Part shown: positions 1-8,011 of the stretch, one piece after another
How the letters are laid out: each line of letters opens with the position of its first letter
Numbering within the stretch: position 1 is the stretch's first letter
DNA from: Bacteroidetes bacterium OLB9
GTDB taxonomy: Bacteria > Bacteroidota > Bacteroidia > Chitinophagales > Saprospiraceae
NCBI GenBank assembly: GCA_001567255.1
Contig: LNBW01000040.1
Location: 1-64,000, forward strand
Direction of reading: 5' to 3'
Length of the DNA stretch: 64,000 bases
Made by a program: the position numbers and the translations under genes
The notes under the pieces: model-generated
Database searches by the model: none
Seen by the model: the letters and a program-made list of their open reading frames with translations, nothing else
What the model was told of the DNA's origin: nothing

Positions 1-113
1 GACTGAACAGTGAAGTATTCACAAAAGCACAATTAGGTGTGAGTGGCGTATTGTACTACACTTTAGAAAGCGGAGATTACACAGCGACTAAGAAGATGAT
101 CATCGTCGAGTAA
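1..113 (+). CDS. 3' end of a T9SS-secreted protein (C-terminal sorting domain)
   Basis: Only the last 36 codons (reading frame 3, stop at 111-113) lie in the window. They encode a short strand-rich segment ending with the pattern SGVLYYTLESGDYTATKKMIIVE. This is the typical end of a type A T9SS C-terminal sorting domain: a G-x-Y-Y-x-L strand followed by a K-K-M-hydrophobic strand. The protein is therefore probably carried to the cell surface or medium by the type IX system. The function of the main domain cannot be told. A good hairpin terminator follows 40 bases after the stop. Confidence 0.75.
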   Translation, partial: LNSEVFTKAQLGVSGVLYYTLESGDYTATKKMIIVE

Positions 114-152
114 TCAGAGGCGTCTGATAAAAGACAGATTAGATAATGAAAG

Positions 153-187
153 AAGAGCGTCTGCAGGGCAACTTGCAGGCGCTCTTT
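153..187 (+). terminator. Rho-independent terminator after the T9SS cargo gene
   Basis: Inverted repeat AAGAGCGTCTGCA / TGCAGGCGCTCTT with one mismatch and a loop of about 9 bases, followed by a few T residues. It sits 40 bases downstream of the stop at 113. Confidence 0.75.
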
Positions 188-558
188 GATTTAACTCAAA
201 TTACGCATTAGAAATTTACTACCTGAAAATACTATTTTATATCTATCATAGTTTTCGATTTTTAGTCATCGAAATGTTGAAATTGTGATTGCAGCATATT
301 ACTTCAAAGTAAATAAGCCATAACTAAAAATCAGTAGGAAAAACGCACTCAAACTATGATCTGCTACTGCTTGGACTTGACATTTAATTTTAGTTCACGT
401 TATTGCCATCAGACAATCATATCTAAATCAAAATCATATTTCTAGAGCACACTAATTATGAGCTACAGAAATGAGTTGAGTACAGTCCTAAAGATGTATA
501 AAATGGCTATAGACTATGAATTTTGCTTGAGAAGTTTTATCAACACTTGAAATACGTA
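188..558. other. Intergenic stretch without a recognisable gene
   Basis: About 370 AT-rich bases between the terminator and the 3' end of the Nudix gene. No open frame with a known family signature, RNA gene or repeat was seen. Confidence 0.5.
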
Positions 559-1047
559 TTATAAGATACGCTCTTTTTGTAGCTCTTCAGTCATTTCAAG
601 TAGGTGCATTTTGCTGTCAAAAATAGCATTGAGGATGAAAATTCTGTTTTCGTCTATAAATTTCAATATAGGTCCGTCTGTAGGAGGAATAGTGACAGTC
701 GAAAGCCGATCTTTATGTATCCAGTGCAGTGTTCCCTCGTCGCTCAATGGTGGATCTATATAGTCTATATCGGCGACATACACATAGCTGATCCAGTTAT
801 AATCAATCGGCGACGTTTCAGTCAGTAAGCCACAAAACCTGAAGCAAGTTGGTTGGAGGCCGGTTTCTTCAAAAGTTTCACGAGCGATAGCTTCATGGGG
901 TGTTTCATGAGCTTCGATCTTACCGCCTATGGGAGCATGAACACCTAGATAAGGCATTTTAGTACGTTTGAGTAAGAGGTAGTGGTCACCGTTTCTAAGA
1001 AAGACAAATACAGCAGCACGCTTAAAACCCGGAATATGTGTCATCAT
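559..1047 (-). CDS. Nudix hydrolase (MutT-like)
   Basis: A 162-residue soluble protein with a clear Nudix box: GG at about 41-42, then E, then the REXXEEXGL core (RETFEETGL) at about residues 56-64. The family hydrolyses nucleoside diphosphates linked to another group (oxidised dNTPs, ADP-ribose, NDP-sugars), with Mg2+ held by the box glutamates. The substrate cannot be read from sequence. The gene begins 2 bases after the stop of the upstream MarR regulator on the same strand, so the two are almost certainly co-transcribed. The start codon is doubled (Met-Met). No signal peptide is present, so it acts in the cytoplasm. Confidence 0.88.
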   Translation of the reverse strand: MMTHIPGFKRAAVFVFLRNGDHYLLLKRTKMPYLGVHAPIGGKIEAHETPHEAIARETFEETGLQPTCFRFCGLLTETSPIDYNWISYVYVADIDYIDPPLSDEGTLHWIHKDRLSTVTIPPTDGPILKFIDENRIFILNAIFDSKMHLLEMTEELQKERIL

Positions 1048-1049
1048 GG

Positions 1050-1514
1050 CTAGCCACGCATTTTATCCAGTAAAGCACTGAGTTGATTGTATTCTTCTTC
1101 TGTCATACACTTGAGTTGATCGTCTAATTTTTTAATTATCTGTCGTAATTCATCTAGTTTTTTTATGCCTATTTCTGTCAAATTGATATTCATCTGACGT
1201 TTATTATCTTCGCACACTCTACGCGTCACCCAACCCAATGTTTCAAGTTTGTCCACTAATCGTGTGAGGTCGCGACCCTTGTCGATCATGACTTCTTTGA
1301 TGTAACCTGGGGTGACAGCTTCGGGATGTTTTCCCTTGAGGATTCGCATCACATTAAAGTGTTGTCCTTGAATCCCATACTTTTTAAATACTTTCTGATG
1401 AGTGTCTCTAAAGTGATTGGCCGTATAAAGAAGGTTGACTAATGCCTTTTGATATCCATCAGTGAAGCCGGATGATTGCTTGATGACCTTATCTATTTCC
1501 ACGAGTAACTCCAT
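1050..1514 (-). CDS. MarR-family transcriptional regulator
   Basis: 154 residues with the MarR winged-helix layout: N-terminal dimerisation helices, the recognition part around residues 60-100 (VTPGYIKEVMIDKGRDLTRL, then the KLETLGWVTRRVCEDNKRQ wing), and C-terminal helices ending MTEEEYNQLSALLDKMRG. MarR proteins are dimeric repressors relieved by small aromatic or oxidising ligands. It is followed after 2 bases by the Nudix gene and preceded by a terminator hairpin at 1537-1563, so it starts its own two-gene unit. The same hairpin is a 9-bp perfect inverted repeat and could also serve as an autoregulatory operator, but that is inference. Confidence 0.88.
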   Translation of the reverse strand: MELLVEIDKVIKQSSGFTDGYQKALVNLLYTANHFRDTHQKVFKKYGIQGQHFNVMRILKGKHPEAVTPGYIKEVMIDKGRDLTRLVDKLETLGWVTRRVCEDNKRQMNINLTEIGIKKLDELRQIIKKLDDQLKCMTEEEYNQLSALLDKMRG

Positions 1515-1536
1515 TAGAATGATAAAATAATAATTA

Positions 1537-1563
1537 AACTTCCGGCCATCAAGACCGGAAGTT
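1537..1563 (-). terminator. Terminator of the btuB-btuG unit (perfect 9-bp inverted repeat)
   Basis: AACTTCCGG / CCGGAAGTT with a 9-base spacer. On the minus strand it is followed by TTAATTATTATTTTAT. It lies 43 bases beyond the stop of the BtuG-like gene and 23 bases before the marR start. A second role as the MarR operator is possible. Confidence 0.6.
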
Positions 1564-1605
1564 ATACTTTTAACAACTTTTAATGGAAGTTTGTTGTAAC
1601 AGATG

Positions 1606-2652
1606 TTATTTTATAAAGTAGAAGAATGAAGGTGCTATACCTGTGGTTAGTGTATTGACAGCACTCTGAGTGTTATTAGCTTTATAAGTAGATACTGTTC
1701 CTTTTTGCTGAAAATCTTTTGCATCACCTACATATATTAGATCAGAGGTCTCATCATAACCCAAGCTATAGAAAAATCCTTCTATTTTAAAAAGTGGATC
1801 CGTTGCCAAATCTGCTATATTAAATTTGCGTACTGCACCGTCAGATAAATAATAAAGAGAAGCCTTATTCTGTCCTGAAACAAGCTTACTGCTGCCATTT
1901 GGCAATTCGATAGAGAAATCTGAACTATTACCTCTAATGCGGTGTAATGAACCAGCGGTATTGTTGGCAGGATTAGAAAAATCATAAAATCCACTACAGA
2001 TCACCCATATATCGCCGTTGCTATCGGTAGTGATATCATTAGAATTGTCACCTACTTTGATGCTACCTGTAACCTCATTTTTGTCAGTGTCAAACACAAC
2101 CACATCGTTTTTATACTGGTCAAAAGCCGAAGCAGAGACAGTAATATAAAGCTGATTTGATTGAGCTACCATTTTTTCCACCAAACCTTGGACAGGAACT
2201 GATTTTACAATTTTAAGGTCTTTTGTATCGATGAGATTTACAAATCCTGAGGTAAAATCTTCAGACCAGGAGGTAAGATAAAGTTTGTTATTTGCTACAG
2301 CAAAATATCGAGGCAACTTCACTTCAATTTCTCCTAGATGTTTAAAATCAGCAGCATTAACAACAACAACTTTTGCTGCATTATTGACAGCGATAAAAAA
2401 TTTATTGTCAAATTTGATGACCGATTGTGCTATATTGCCGAGAACTAAGCCTACATTATTATCTGCATAAATGTCTTCAATTAAAGTTTTTCCATCAAAG
2501 TAGGAGATAGTACCTGTGCCTGTGCCAAACTGCCCTTCATTGACGATGAGTGTACCAGAGTTTAGACTGGTTTTATCAGTATTACTGTCCTCTGTACATG
2601 AGTGAAAGAATAATGAAAATGCGGCTAAAAGAATTAATAAATACTTGTTCAT
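1606..2652 (-). CDS. btuG: BtuG-like B12-binding surface lipoprotein (DUF5074/YncE-type beta-propeller)
   Basis: 348 residues. Residues 1-18 form a lipoprotein signal peptide ending at a lipobox cysteine (FFHSC, Cys19). The rest consists of repeated blades with phrases such as KVVVVNAADFKHLGEI, VVVFDTDKNEVTGSI and DITTDSNGDIWVICSG, the pattern of a seven-bladed YncE-like propeller with a DUF5074 character. In Bacteroides such a lipoprotein (BtuG) captures cobalamin at the cell surface and caps the TonB-dependent transporter BtuB. Here the gene follows a BtuB-like receptor by 27 bases, and the pair lies behind a cobalamin riboswitch, which strongly supports the same role. The fold assignment comes from pattern. 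The role comes from family knowledge plus context. Confidence 0.82.
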   Translation of the reverse strand: MNKYLLILLAAFSLFFHSCTEDSNTDKTSLNSGTLIVNEGQFGTGTGTISYFDGKTLIEDIYADNNVGLVLGNIAQSVIKFDNKFFIAVNNAAKVVVVNAADFKHLGEIEVKLPRYFAVANNKLYLTSWSEDFTSGFVNLIDTKDLKIVKSVPVQGLVEKMVAQSNQLYITVSASAFDQYKNDVVVFDTDKNEVTGSIKVGDNSNDITTDSNGDIWVICSGFYDFSNPANNTAGSLHRIRGNSSDFSIELPNGSSKLVSGQNKASLYYLSDGAVRKFNIADLATDPLFKIEGFFYSLGYDETSDLIYVGDAKDFQQKGTVSTYKANNTQSAVNTLTTGIAPSFFYFIK

Positions 2653-2679
2653 GATTTTTTGATTTATAAATATTTAGAA

Positions 2680-4472
2680 TTAATAAAATCGGATGATAGC
2701 AGATAATTCTGCATGGATACCTGGGTTTGGAAAAAATCGGACGATACTGTAGTCTTGATTCAGTAGGTTGTTGACATCAAGTCGTATCGTTGTGGCCCCT
2801 ATTTCTCGAGCTACATAAGCGGAGACTAGATGGTAAGCCTTTAGAAAGGAGCTTTCATCTGCTGCATCAAATCTAATATCAGTAAAGTCATATGCTAGAT
2901 GAAATCGCCAATGGTGACGACTATAATCTGTACTCAAACTTGCTTTGTGACGTGGAATATAGATCAGTTGTTTGCCAATAAGAGATGGATCATAATAATG
3001 CTCGAGTGCAGTCGTTCGATTAAATGCATATTCAATGTGAAAGTCAATGGCAGTTGTATTGATTGGATAGTGATAGTGAGCCTGCAACTCTACACCTCTG
3101 CTAAGGACTTTTTTCTGATTGGTGGCAGCCCAATTACCATTGCTATGTGGCACCCATTGTATCCAATCTCTTACCATATTAGCATAGACAGCAATCCGAC
3201 CACGCCATTGTTTGAATTGTGGAGAGAATTGTATTTCTCCCTTGAGTGCCTTTTCCGTTTTAAGATAAGGATTGCCTCCGACTGGCCAGTAAAGATCATT
3301 GAGTCCAGGAAGGTTGTAGTTAGAAGAAAAAATGACGGTCAGTTTTCGGTATTTATTGAGTAATGTCCAGGACAACGGCATCAGTTTTCCATCAGTTAGA
3401 TCCTGCCTGAAGCTGATGTGGGTCATAAAATCAGGTTCCCAATTGAAGTTTTTTGCTCCACTGAGTTGAGTTGTATTTCTATACTTAGTTTCTGTGTAAA
3501 AATTAGGACTAGCAGTTTCGCTTCTGTGTTGAAGGCCAAAATAATGGCTTTCTTTGTGGATTTCTGTCCAGCCGGTATTGATGATGAAAATATCTGTATT
3601 GGCTTTTGAATCTACACCTGGTGTCATAAAGTGGAGTTTTTCATTGGCGTAAGCAAAAGAAGTCTCCCATATATGTTTATTACCATAGTGTTTAGCTCCT
3701 ATACGAGTGCGTGTATTGATGTCTTTTTGCGTCTGTATAATACCACCGGAGGTGATGCTTTCGGGTATAATGCGATCACTATTCTGCCACCATAGATCAC
3801 CGATAATAACCGTATGCGGTGCAAGCTGATAGCTTATGCTGGTCATAACATCATTTTTTAGAAAGTCGGTCGTCTGCCTGTCTAGTTTTTTACGGTTGTA
3901 GGTATATGAATATTTATTGAGGTGATATCTAGACTGTACACCTAGCTTGAAACGCCATTTTTCTGCCATGTGGCGATAGACTACGCCTGCGTCATAGTTT
4001 TGGAGTGATGATGCCTTGAGTAGAATTTTAGAACCATTTTGCTTGATGGACGATGGATCCATGACCAATGCGCCTGCAAGGCCATTATTACCCGCTAGGC
4101 AGTATTGCCTGAACTATAAAACCGTAAATCGTCCATTAAAAATGCCGGTATCAGCGAAAGGTCCATAGACCCATTGACAATACTTTGCAAGTTGATGCCA
4201 TGCCACAAAATCGGAAGATGACGATTGCCTAGACCACGATGGAGCAGGGTAGTGAGTCCTCCGGGAGTGCTGTTTTGTACTTGTGTACCATTGATATCCT
4301 GTAAGTATTGGATGATATCTATGTATAGACTGTCACTATAACCTGCATCTGGCTGCAATATAGAAAATGCAAAAGGTCGATCAGCTGTGATCTCAACTGT
4401 ATCAATAGTGTATTGACCGAACAGATGGTGTCCGTACCCAATCAATATCCATATTATACTCCAGTAACGCAT
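2680..4472 (-). CDS. btuB: TonB-dependent cobalamin receptor BtuB-like (frameshifted in this sequence)
   Basis: The gene reads as two pieces. Bases 4472-4095 give a signal peptide (ending about residue 20), a TonB-box-like DTVEITA and the start of the plug domain. From about 4097 down to 2680 the rest of the plug and the 22-strand barrel follow, ending in the aromatic residue expected of an outer-membrane protein (...IIRFY). The first frame stops at TAG just after SSGNTA, while the second frame continues LAGNNGLAGALVMD. Adding one C to the CC at 4098-4100 (minus-strand GCCTAG to GCCCTAG) joins them into one 597-residue frame. A homopolymer sequencing error is the simplest explanation. The length is normal for BtuB. 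It is preceded by a cobalamin riboswitch and followed by the BtuG-like lipoprotein, so vitamin B12 is the likely substrate. Confidence 0.85.
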
Positions 4473-4604
4473 TAATTTCGGTCATTTACCGGGCATAAGG
4501 TGGTGTTTGATAGGAATAATTACTAAAAAACCAGATAAAAGTGGTCAGAACTACCTTATCATACGTGACCTTTCGCCCGAAAGTCAATCAATATGTCTAA
4601 ATCT

Positions 4605-4783
4605 GGCAGGTCTTCTGACTTATCCTAATTTCAAATGCCTTCCCATCGTAAAACAGTGGCGTGATATCTGAAATTTCATTGTTCTATTATGAACAAAATA
4701 GGATTTACAGCTACGGGGATAGTTCCGGACTTGCACCGGATTCCCTATTAAGCTACCGATAATGCATATCGGCAACACCAAAT
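4605..4783 (-). ncRNA. Cobalamin (B12) riboswitch
   Basis: Minus-strand sequence carries the classic B12 box AGTCAGAAGACCTGCC (4620-4605). Upstream is the conserved core around 4700-4745 (TCCGGTGCAAGTCCGGAA, then CCCCGTAGCTGTAAATCC), preceded by the TTAATAGGGAA element. Adenosylcobalamin binding normally turns off the downstream transporter, here the BtuB/BtuG pair, whose start is 133 bases further on. A -7 promoter box (TATCTTTG) at 4797-4790 puts the RNA start at the 5' end of the aptamer. A weak stem followed by TGGTTTTTT on the minus strand (about 4560-4524) could be the expression platform, but the stem contains G-U pairs and I am not sure of it. Confidence 0.95.
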
Positions 4784-4789
4784 CTGCAG

Positions 4790-4797
4790 CAAAGATA
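4790..4797 (-). promoter_or_regulatory. -7 box of the btuB promoter (TATCTTTG)
   Basis: Exact match to the Bacteroidota -7 consensus TAnnTTTG on the minus strand, just ahead of the riboswitch. No clear -33 TTTG was seen. Confidence 0.65.
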
Positions 4798-4862
4798 GTC
4801 TAATATCTCTACGATTGTATTAATAAATGGAAAATATATTTAGCCCAAATAAAAATTGCTCA

Positions 4863-5870
4863 TTATACATTGAGCAATCCCACTAACTCCTTGACTTCTC
4901 GAAGTGTTTTCTGTGCTACGGTACGGATATCAGATGAAGACTGTTTGATCTGGTCTTTAATCGCTTTTTTATCTGCATTGATCTCTTGTCTGCGAGCAAT
5001 GAACTGACTGGTCAGACTGACTAAGGCATCAGCAGTCACCTGCTTGAGATCTACATACTTGAGATGTCCACTGTAATAATCCTCGGTCAGTTGTCTGTAT
5101 TCTTTATCCCATCCACAGGCTTTGATGATTTCAAAAAGATTTTGGACACCATCAGCCATTTTTCCGTCTGGCGTATCTCCTGAATCAGTGACGGCTGACT
5201 TGATTTGCCTTCTAATAGTGGCTTCATCAGCATAAAGATTGATATAGTGTTTTTCACCTGCAGACTTACTCATTTTGCGGGAGGGATCTGCTGTGGACCT
5301 AATTTTAGGTGTATCAGTATAGAGCGGCTCCGGTAGTACGAAGTATTCTTTGCCTACCTGAGTGTTGAACCTGAGTGCAATATCCCGAGCTAGCTCCAGG
5401 TGTTGTTCTTGATCCTTGCCTACTGGCACATAATCAGCACGATAAATCAAGATATCAGCAGTCTGAAGTACGGGATAGTCCAGCAAGCCTACAGAGATAA
5501 ACTCATCCTTGCCACCATCCTTCACCTGGCCACTCTTGTCTTTAAACTGAGTCATGCGGGTCAGCTGGCCGTAGGAGCAAAAGCAATTAAAAATCCAATT
5601 GAGTTCGGTGTGCTCTGGCACTAAAGATTGAATAAAAAGGTTTTCAGTTTTCACGCCTGTAGCGACCAGGCTGAAAATCATATCCCAGGTATTTGTACGA
5701 AGCTTTTTGACATCATAAGGCATGGTCATAGCGTGATAGTCCACCACACTGTAGTAACATCTGTACTGTTCCTGGAGCTTGACCCAGTTTTGAATAGCTC
5801 CAAAATAATTGCCCAAATGGAGTTGTCCTGTCGGTTGTATTCCTGATAAAACGGTCTTCATCTCTGCCAT
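4863..5870 (-). CDS. trpS: Tryptophan--tRNA ligase
   Basis: 335 residues, the usual length for class Ic TrpRS. It has the HIGH-type signature HLGN at residues 18-21 inside GIQPTGQLHLGNYFGA, and the KMSKS loop at 199-203 (SRKMSKSAGEK). The segments LLDYPVLQTADILIY and VPVGKDQEQHLELARDIA are typical of the tryptophan/ATP site. It charges tRNA-Trp in the cytoplasm. The gene stands alone: a -7 box (TATCTTTG) lies at 5909-5902, and the B12 riboswitch promoter begins downstream. The start at 5870 fits the family N-terminus and the promoter position. Confidence 0.97.
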   Translation of the reverse strand: MAEMKTVLSGIQPTGQLHLGNYFGAIQNWVKLQEQYRCYYSVVDYHAMTMPYDVKKLRTNTWDMIFSLVATGVKTENLFIQSLVPEHTELNWIFNCFCSYGQLTRMTQFKDKSGQVKDGGKDEFISVGLLDYPVLQTADILIYRADYVPVGKDQEQHLELARDIALRFNTQVGKEYFVLPEPLYTDTPKIRSTADPSRKMSKSAGEKHYINLYADEATIRRQIKSAVTDSGDTPDGKMADGVQNLFEIIKACGWDKEYRQLTEDYYSGHLKYVDLKQVTADALVSLTSQFIARRQEINADKKAIKDQIKQSSSDIRTVAQKTLREVKELVGLLNV

Positions 5871-5901
5871 AAGTCTTTGCGTCGCTTTTTGATTTGGGGT
5901 G

Positions 5902-5909
5902 CAAAGATA
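5902..5909 (-). promoter_or_regulatory. -7 box of the trpS promoter (TATCTTTG)
   Basis: Consensus TAnnTTTG on the minus strand, 31 bases ahead of the trpS start. No convincing -33 element. Confidence 0.6.
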
Positions 5910-6353
5910 GCAATTTTTGTAGAATTAAGGATTTGTTTTCGTTTTGACTTGAGCTTTAAAAGAGCTTACAGCAAATAGATTTTAGTATCTGTTTTTGCAA
6001 CTAGATCTTCAAAAATATGCATACCAAAATAGCAACGGCCTTGAAATAAATATCTTCAGCAGCAATCAAAATCTAAATACACGAACTATTGCTACACACC
6101 GTCGTCTTAATCCTTCTAAACTGGACATATGGTTCTGACTGCGTCAAACGCTAATACATTGAAATTCAAAGAACTAATGTTTTTAAAATATTGAATTTGT
6201 CGCTTCATTACTACAAAAGTACACTTTTTAGATCAAAACTGCAAATTTTGACGCTTATATTTTTAGTCGTTTTTTAAACTAAATTTCTCCTTTATTGATG
6301 CTATTTTTTGAGCTATATTGATATCATTCCAAAAAACATTAGATGATATATTT
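5910..6353. other. Intergenic region between the acyltransferase gene and trpS, with a tiny promoter-linked ORF
   Basis: About 440 bases without a known gene. On the minus strand a -7-like box TACTTTTG (6221-6214) is followed after 5 bases by a 30-codon frame at 6208-6116 (starts MKRQIQYFKNISSL, ends TICPV). The peptide resembles nothing I know and has no tryptophan codons, so it is not a trp-type leader. Whether this is a small transcript, a small protein or chance cannot be told. Confidence 0.3.
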
Positions 6354-6917
6354 CTATACTTCCTCATCTTCCCATTGGCAAGCATTTTCAGGAACATAGC
6401 CTATCGTGCCGCGAAAGTGCTCGATGATGATTTTCAAATCGGATATATAATCTCCGGTAGTCATCATGGGCTCGCTAAAGTCCACTATTTTCTTTCTATG
6501 GTCAAATTTGACTAAGATAATCGGAATGCCTGATAGGTGTGCAATATAGTAGAAGCCGGATTTAAACTTGTTGACTTTCTTGCGAGTGCCTTCCGGTGCG
6601 ATGGCAAAAGCAAGTCGGTCGTGAGCTGCATACATGGCGACCATCGTATCAACGAAATTAGTGCTTTTCTTTCTGTCCACCGGTATGCCGCCCAGTTTTC
6701 TAAAGAGTATGCCATAAGGCCACTTAAAAAGCGAATCTTTAGCTATATAATTGACATTGATAGGCATACCAAATTTGATGAGAATGCCCAGAGGAAAATC
6801 CCAATTGGAGGTATGAGGATAAACAACGTATAGCTTTTTGGGGATGGTTTCCGGGTCAATGCCTGTCCATCTGAAGCCCCACAGTTTGAGCAGTAATCTG
6901 GATAGCCACTTTAACAT
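6354..6917 (-). CDS. PlsC-like 1-acyl-glycerol-3-phosphate acyltransferase family protein
   Basis: 187 residues with the acyltransferase motifs in order: HX4D as PHTSNWDFPLG (about residues 34-44), GGIPVDR (about 75-81) and the phosphate-binding EGTR (about 109-112, in IAPEGTRKK). A hydrophobic N-terminus (MLKWLSRLLLKLWGF) suggests membrane attachment. The family moves an acyl group to lysophosphatidate or a related acceptor. At 187 residues it belongs to the short subgroup common in Bacteroidota, so the exact acceptor is uncertain. It follows paaC by 35 bases on the same strand and is probably transcribed with the paa genes, although there is no functional tie that I know. Confidence 0.82.
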   Translation of the reverse strand: MLKWLSRLLLKLWGFRWTGIDPETIPKKLYVVYPHTSNWDFPLGILIKFGMPINVNYIAKDSLFKWPYGILFRKLGGIPVDRKKSTNFVDTMVAMYAAHDRLAFAIAPEGTRKKVNKFKSGFYYIAHLSGIPIILVKFDHRKKIVDFSEPMMTTGDYISDLKIIIEHFRGTIGYVPENACQWEDEEV

Positions 6918-6952
6918 ACCTATTCGGTTTTATTTATATACACTATTTTAAC

Positions 6953-7699
6953 TTACCATGTACCTCCAGGATAGGCGCGTTGCAAAAACTGCATATCCGA
7001 AAGTAGGTGGCCGAGATATTCTGAATGTAAGCCGGTTTTGCCTCCTTTTTTATTGAAATATTGATCCGGCATCTTCAATGTGGCCTTAGTGATAACATCA
7101 TTGAGCCTTGCATAAGCTTGGTCCTTGATGGATGATAAGTCAGGGCTGATACCGGTTGACTGGCACACCTGCTCATAGTCGGCTGCCATAAATATCTCTT
7201 CAAAGAATGGTATCAGTCGCTCCAGTGCATCCTGCATTTTCTGATGGCTTTCGTCGGTGCCATCACCGAGTCGTATCGTCCATTCTCCTGAAAAAGTGAT
7301 ATGATAAGCTGCTTCTTTAATACTCTTCTTAGCAATGGAGGCCAGTGTTTCGTCGTTGCTGCGGGTCATGGCTTCAAGATGATAGTAATGCCAGCAGTCA
7401 AACAATAGCTGCCGTATTATGGTGTCGCCCCAGTTACCATTGGGTTGCTCGACGAGCAGGACATTTTTGAAGGAGCGAGCATCACGGCGCATCGGATAGT
7501 CGTCCTCTTCTTTACCTTCTTCATTCGCCAGATATTGATAATAATTCCTAGCTTCACCGATGAGATCCAGCGCGATATTAGTCAATGCGATATCTTGCTC
7601 TAGGATAGGGCCGTGGCCACACCATTCAGCGAGTCGCTGACCTAGAATCATCGAGTTGTCCGCCAGCATCATTGTAAAGTCTCTTAAATCTTTTTGCAT
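6953..7699 (-). CDS. paaC: 1,2-phenylacetyl-CoA epoxidase, subunit PaaC
   Basis: 248 residues matching PaaC, the structural non-catalytic partner of PaaA in the PaaABCE multicomponent mono-oxygenase that converts phenylacetyl-CoA to its ring-1,2-epoxide. Characteristic stretches are LAEWCGHGPILEQDIALTN, ALDLIGEARNYYQYLA, RNFLLVEQPNGNW-like (FKNVLLVEQPNGNWG) and KEAAYHITFSGEWTIRLGDGT. The gene starts 2 bases after the paaB stop. The gene that usually follows, paaD, is not present; a PlsC-like gene comes next. Confidence 0.93.
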   Translation of the reverse strand: MQKDLRDFTMMLADNSMILGQRLAEWCGHGPILEQDIALTNIALDLIGEARNYYQYLANEEGKEEDDYPMRRDARSFKNVLLVEQPNGNWGDTIIRQLLFDCWHYYHLEAMTRSNDETLASIAKKSIKEAAYHITFSGEWTIRLGDGTDESHQKMQDALERLIPFFEEIFMAADYEQVCQSTGISPDLSSIKDQAYARLNDVITKATLKMPDQYFNKKGGKTGLHSEYLGHLLSDMQFLQRAYPGGTW

Positions 7700-7701
7700 G
7701 A

Positions 7702-7983
7702 TTACATGTGTTTTACTGCGTCAGGTAATTCGTAAAAAGTAGGGTGTCTATAGATTTTGTCATCTGCAGGATCAAACAGCGCTTCGGAGTCATCTGGATT
7801 AGAAGCAGAGATGTATTTAGACTCTACGACCCAGATACTCACACCTTCTCCACGACGCGTATAGACATCTCTGGCATTTTGAACTGCCATTTGCGGATCA
7901 GCTGCATGAAGGCTGCCTACATGTTTGTGATTCAAGCCGTTTTTAGACCTGATAAAGATTTCGTATAGTGGCCAGTCGTTCAT
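7702..7983 (-). CDS. paaB: 1,2-phenylacetyl-CoA epoxidase, subunit PaaB
   Basis: 93 residues, the normal PaaB length. It contains the family pattern WPLYEIFIRSKNGLNHKHVG near the start, then ALQNARDVYTRRGEGVSIWVV-like and a C-terminal segment on which the AC subcomplexes bridge. PaaB is a small scaffold subunit of the phenylacetyl-CoA epoxidase. It is immediately followed by paaC. It is separated from paaA, its usual upstream neighbour, by the 3.75-kb protease-cellulase gene, whose stop lies 28 bases before the paaB start. Confidence 0.93.
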   Translation of the reverse strand: MNDWPLYEIFIRSKNGLNHKHVGSLHAADPQMAVQNARDVYTRRGEGVSIWVVESKYISASNPDDSEALFDPADDKIYRHPTFYELPDAVKHM

Positions 7984-8011
7984 TTTTAAATAGATTTATG
8001 TTTGTTAATAA

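Noticed and set aside
5910-6353. T-box or tryptophan leader control of trpS
   Set aside because: No T-box core sequence, no tryptophan codons in the small frame, and the trpS -7 box lies downstream of the region.
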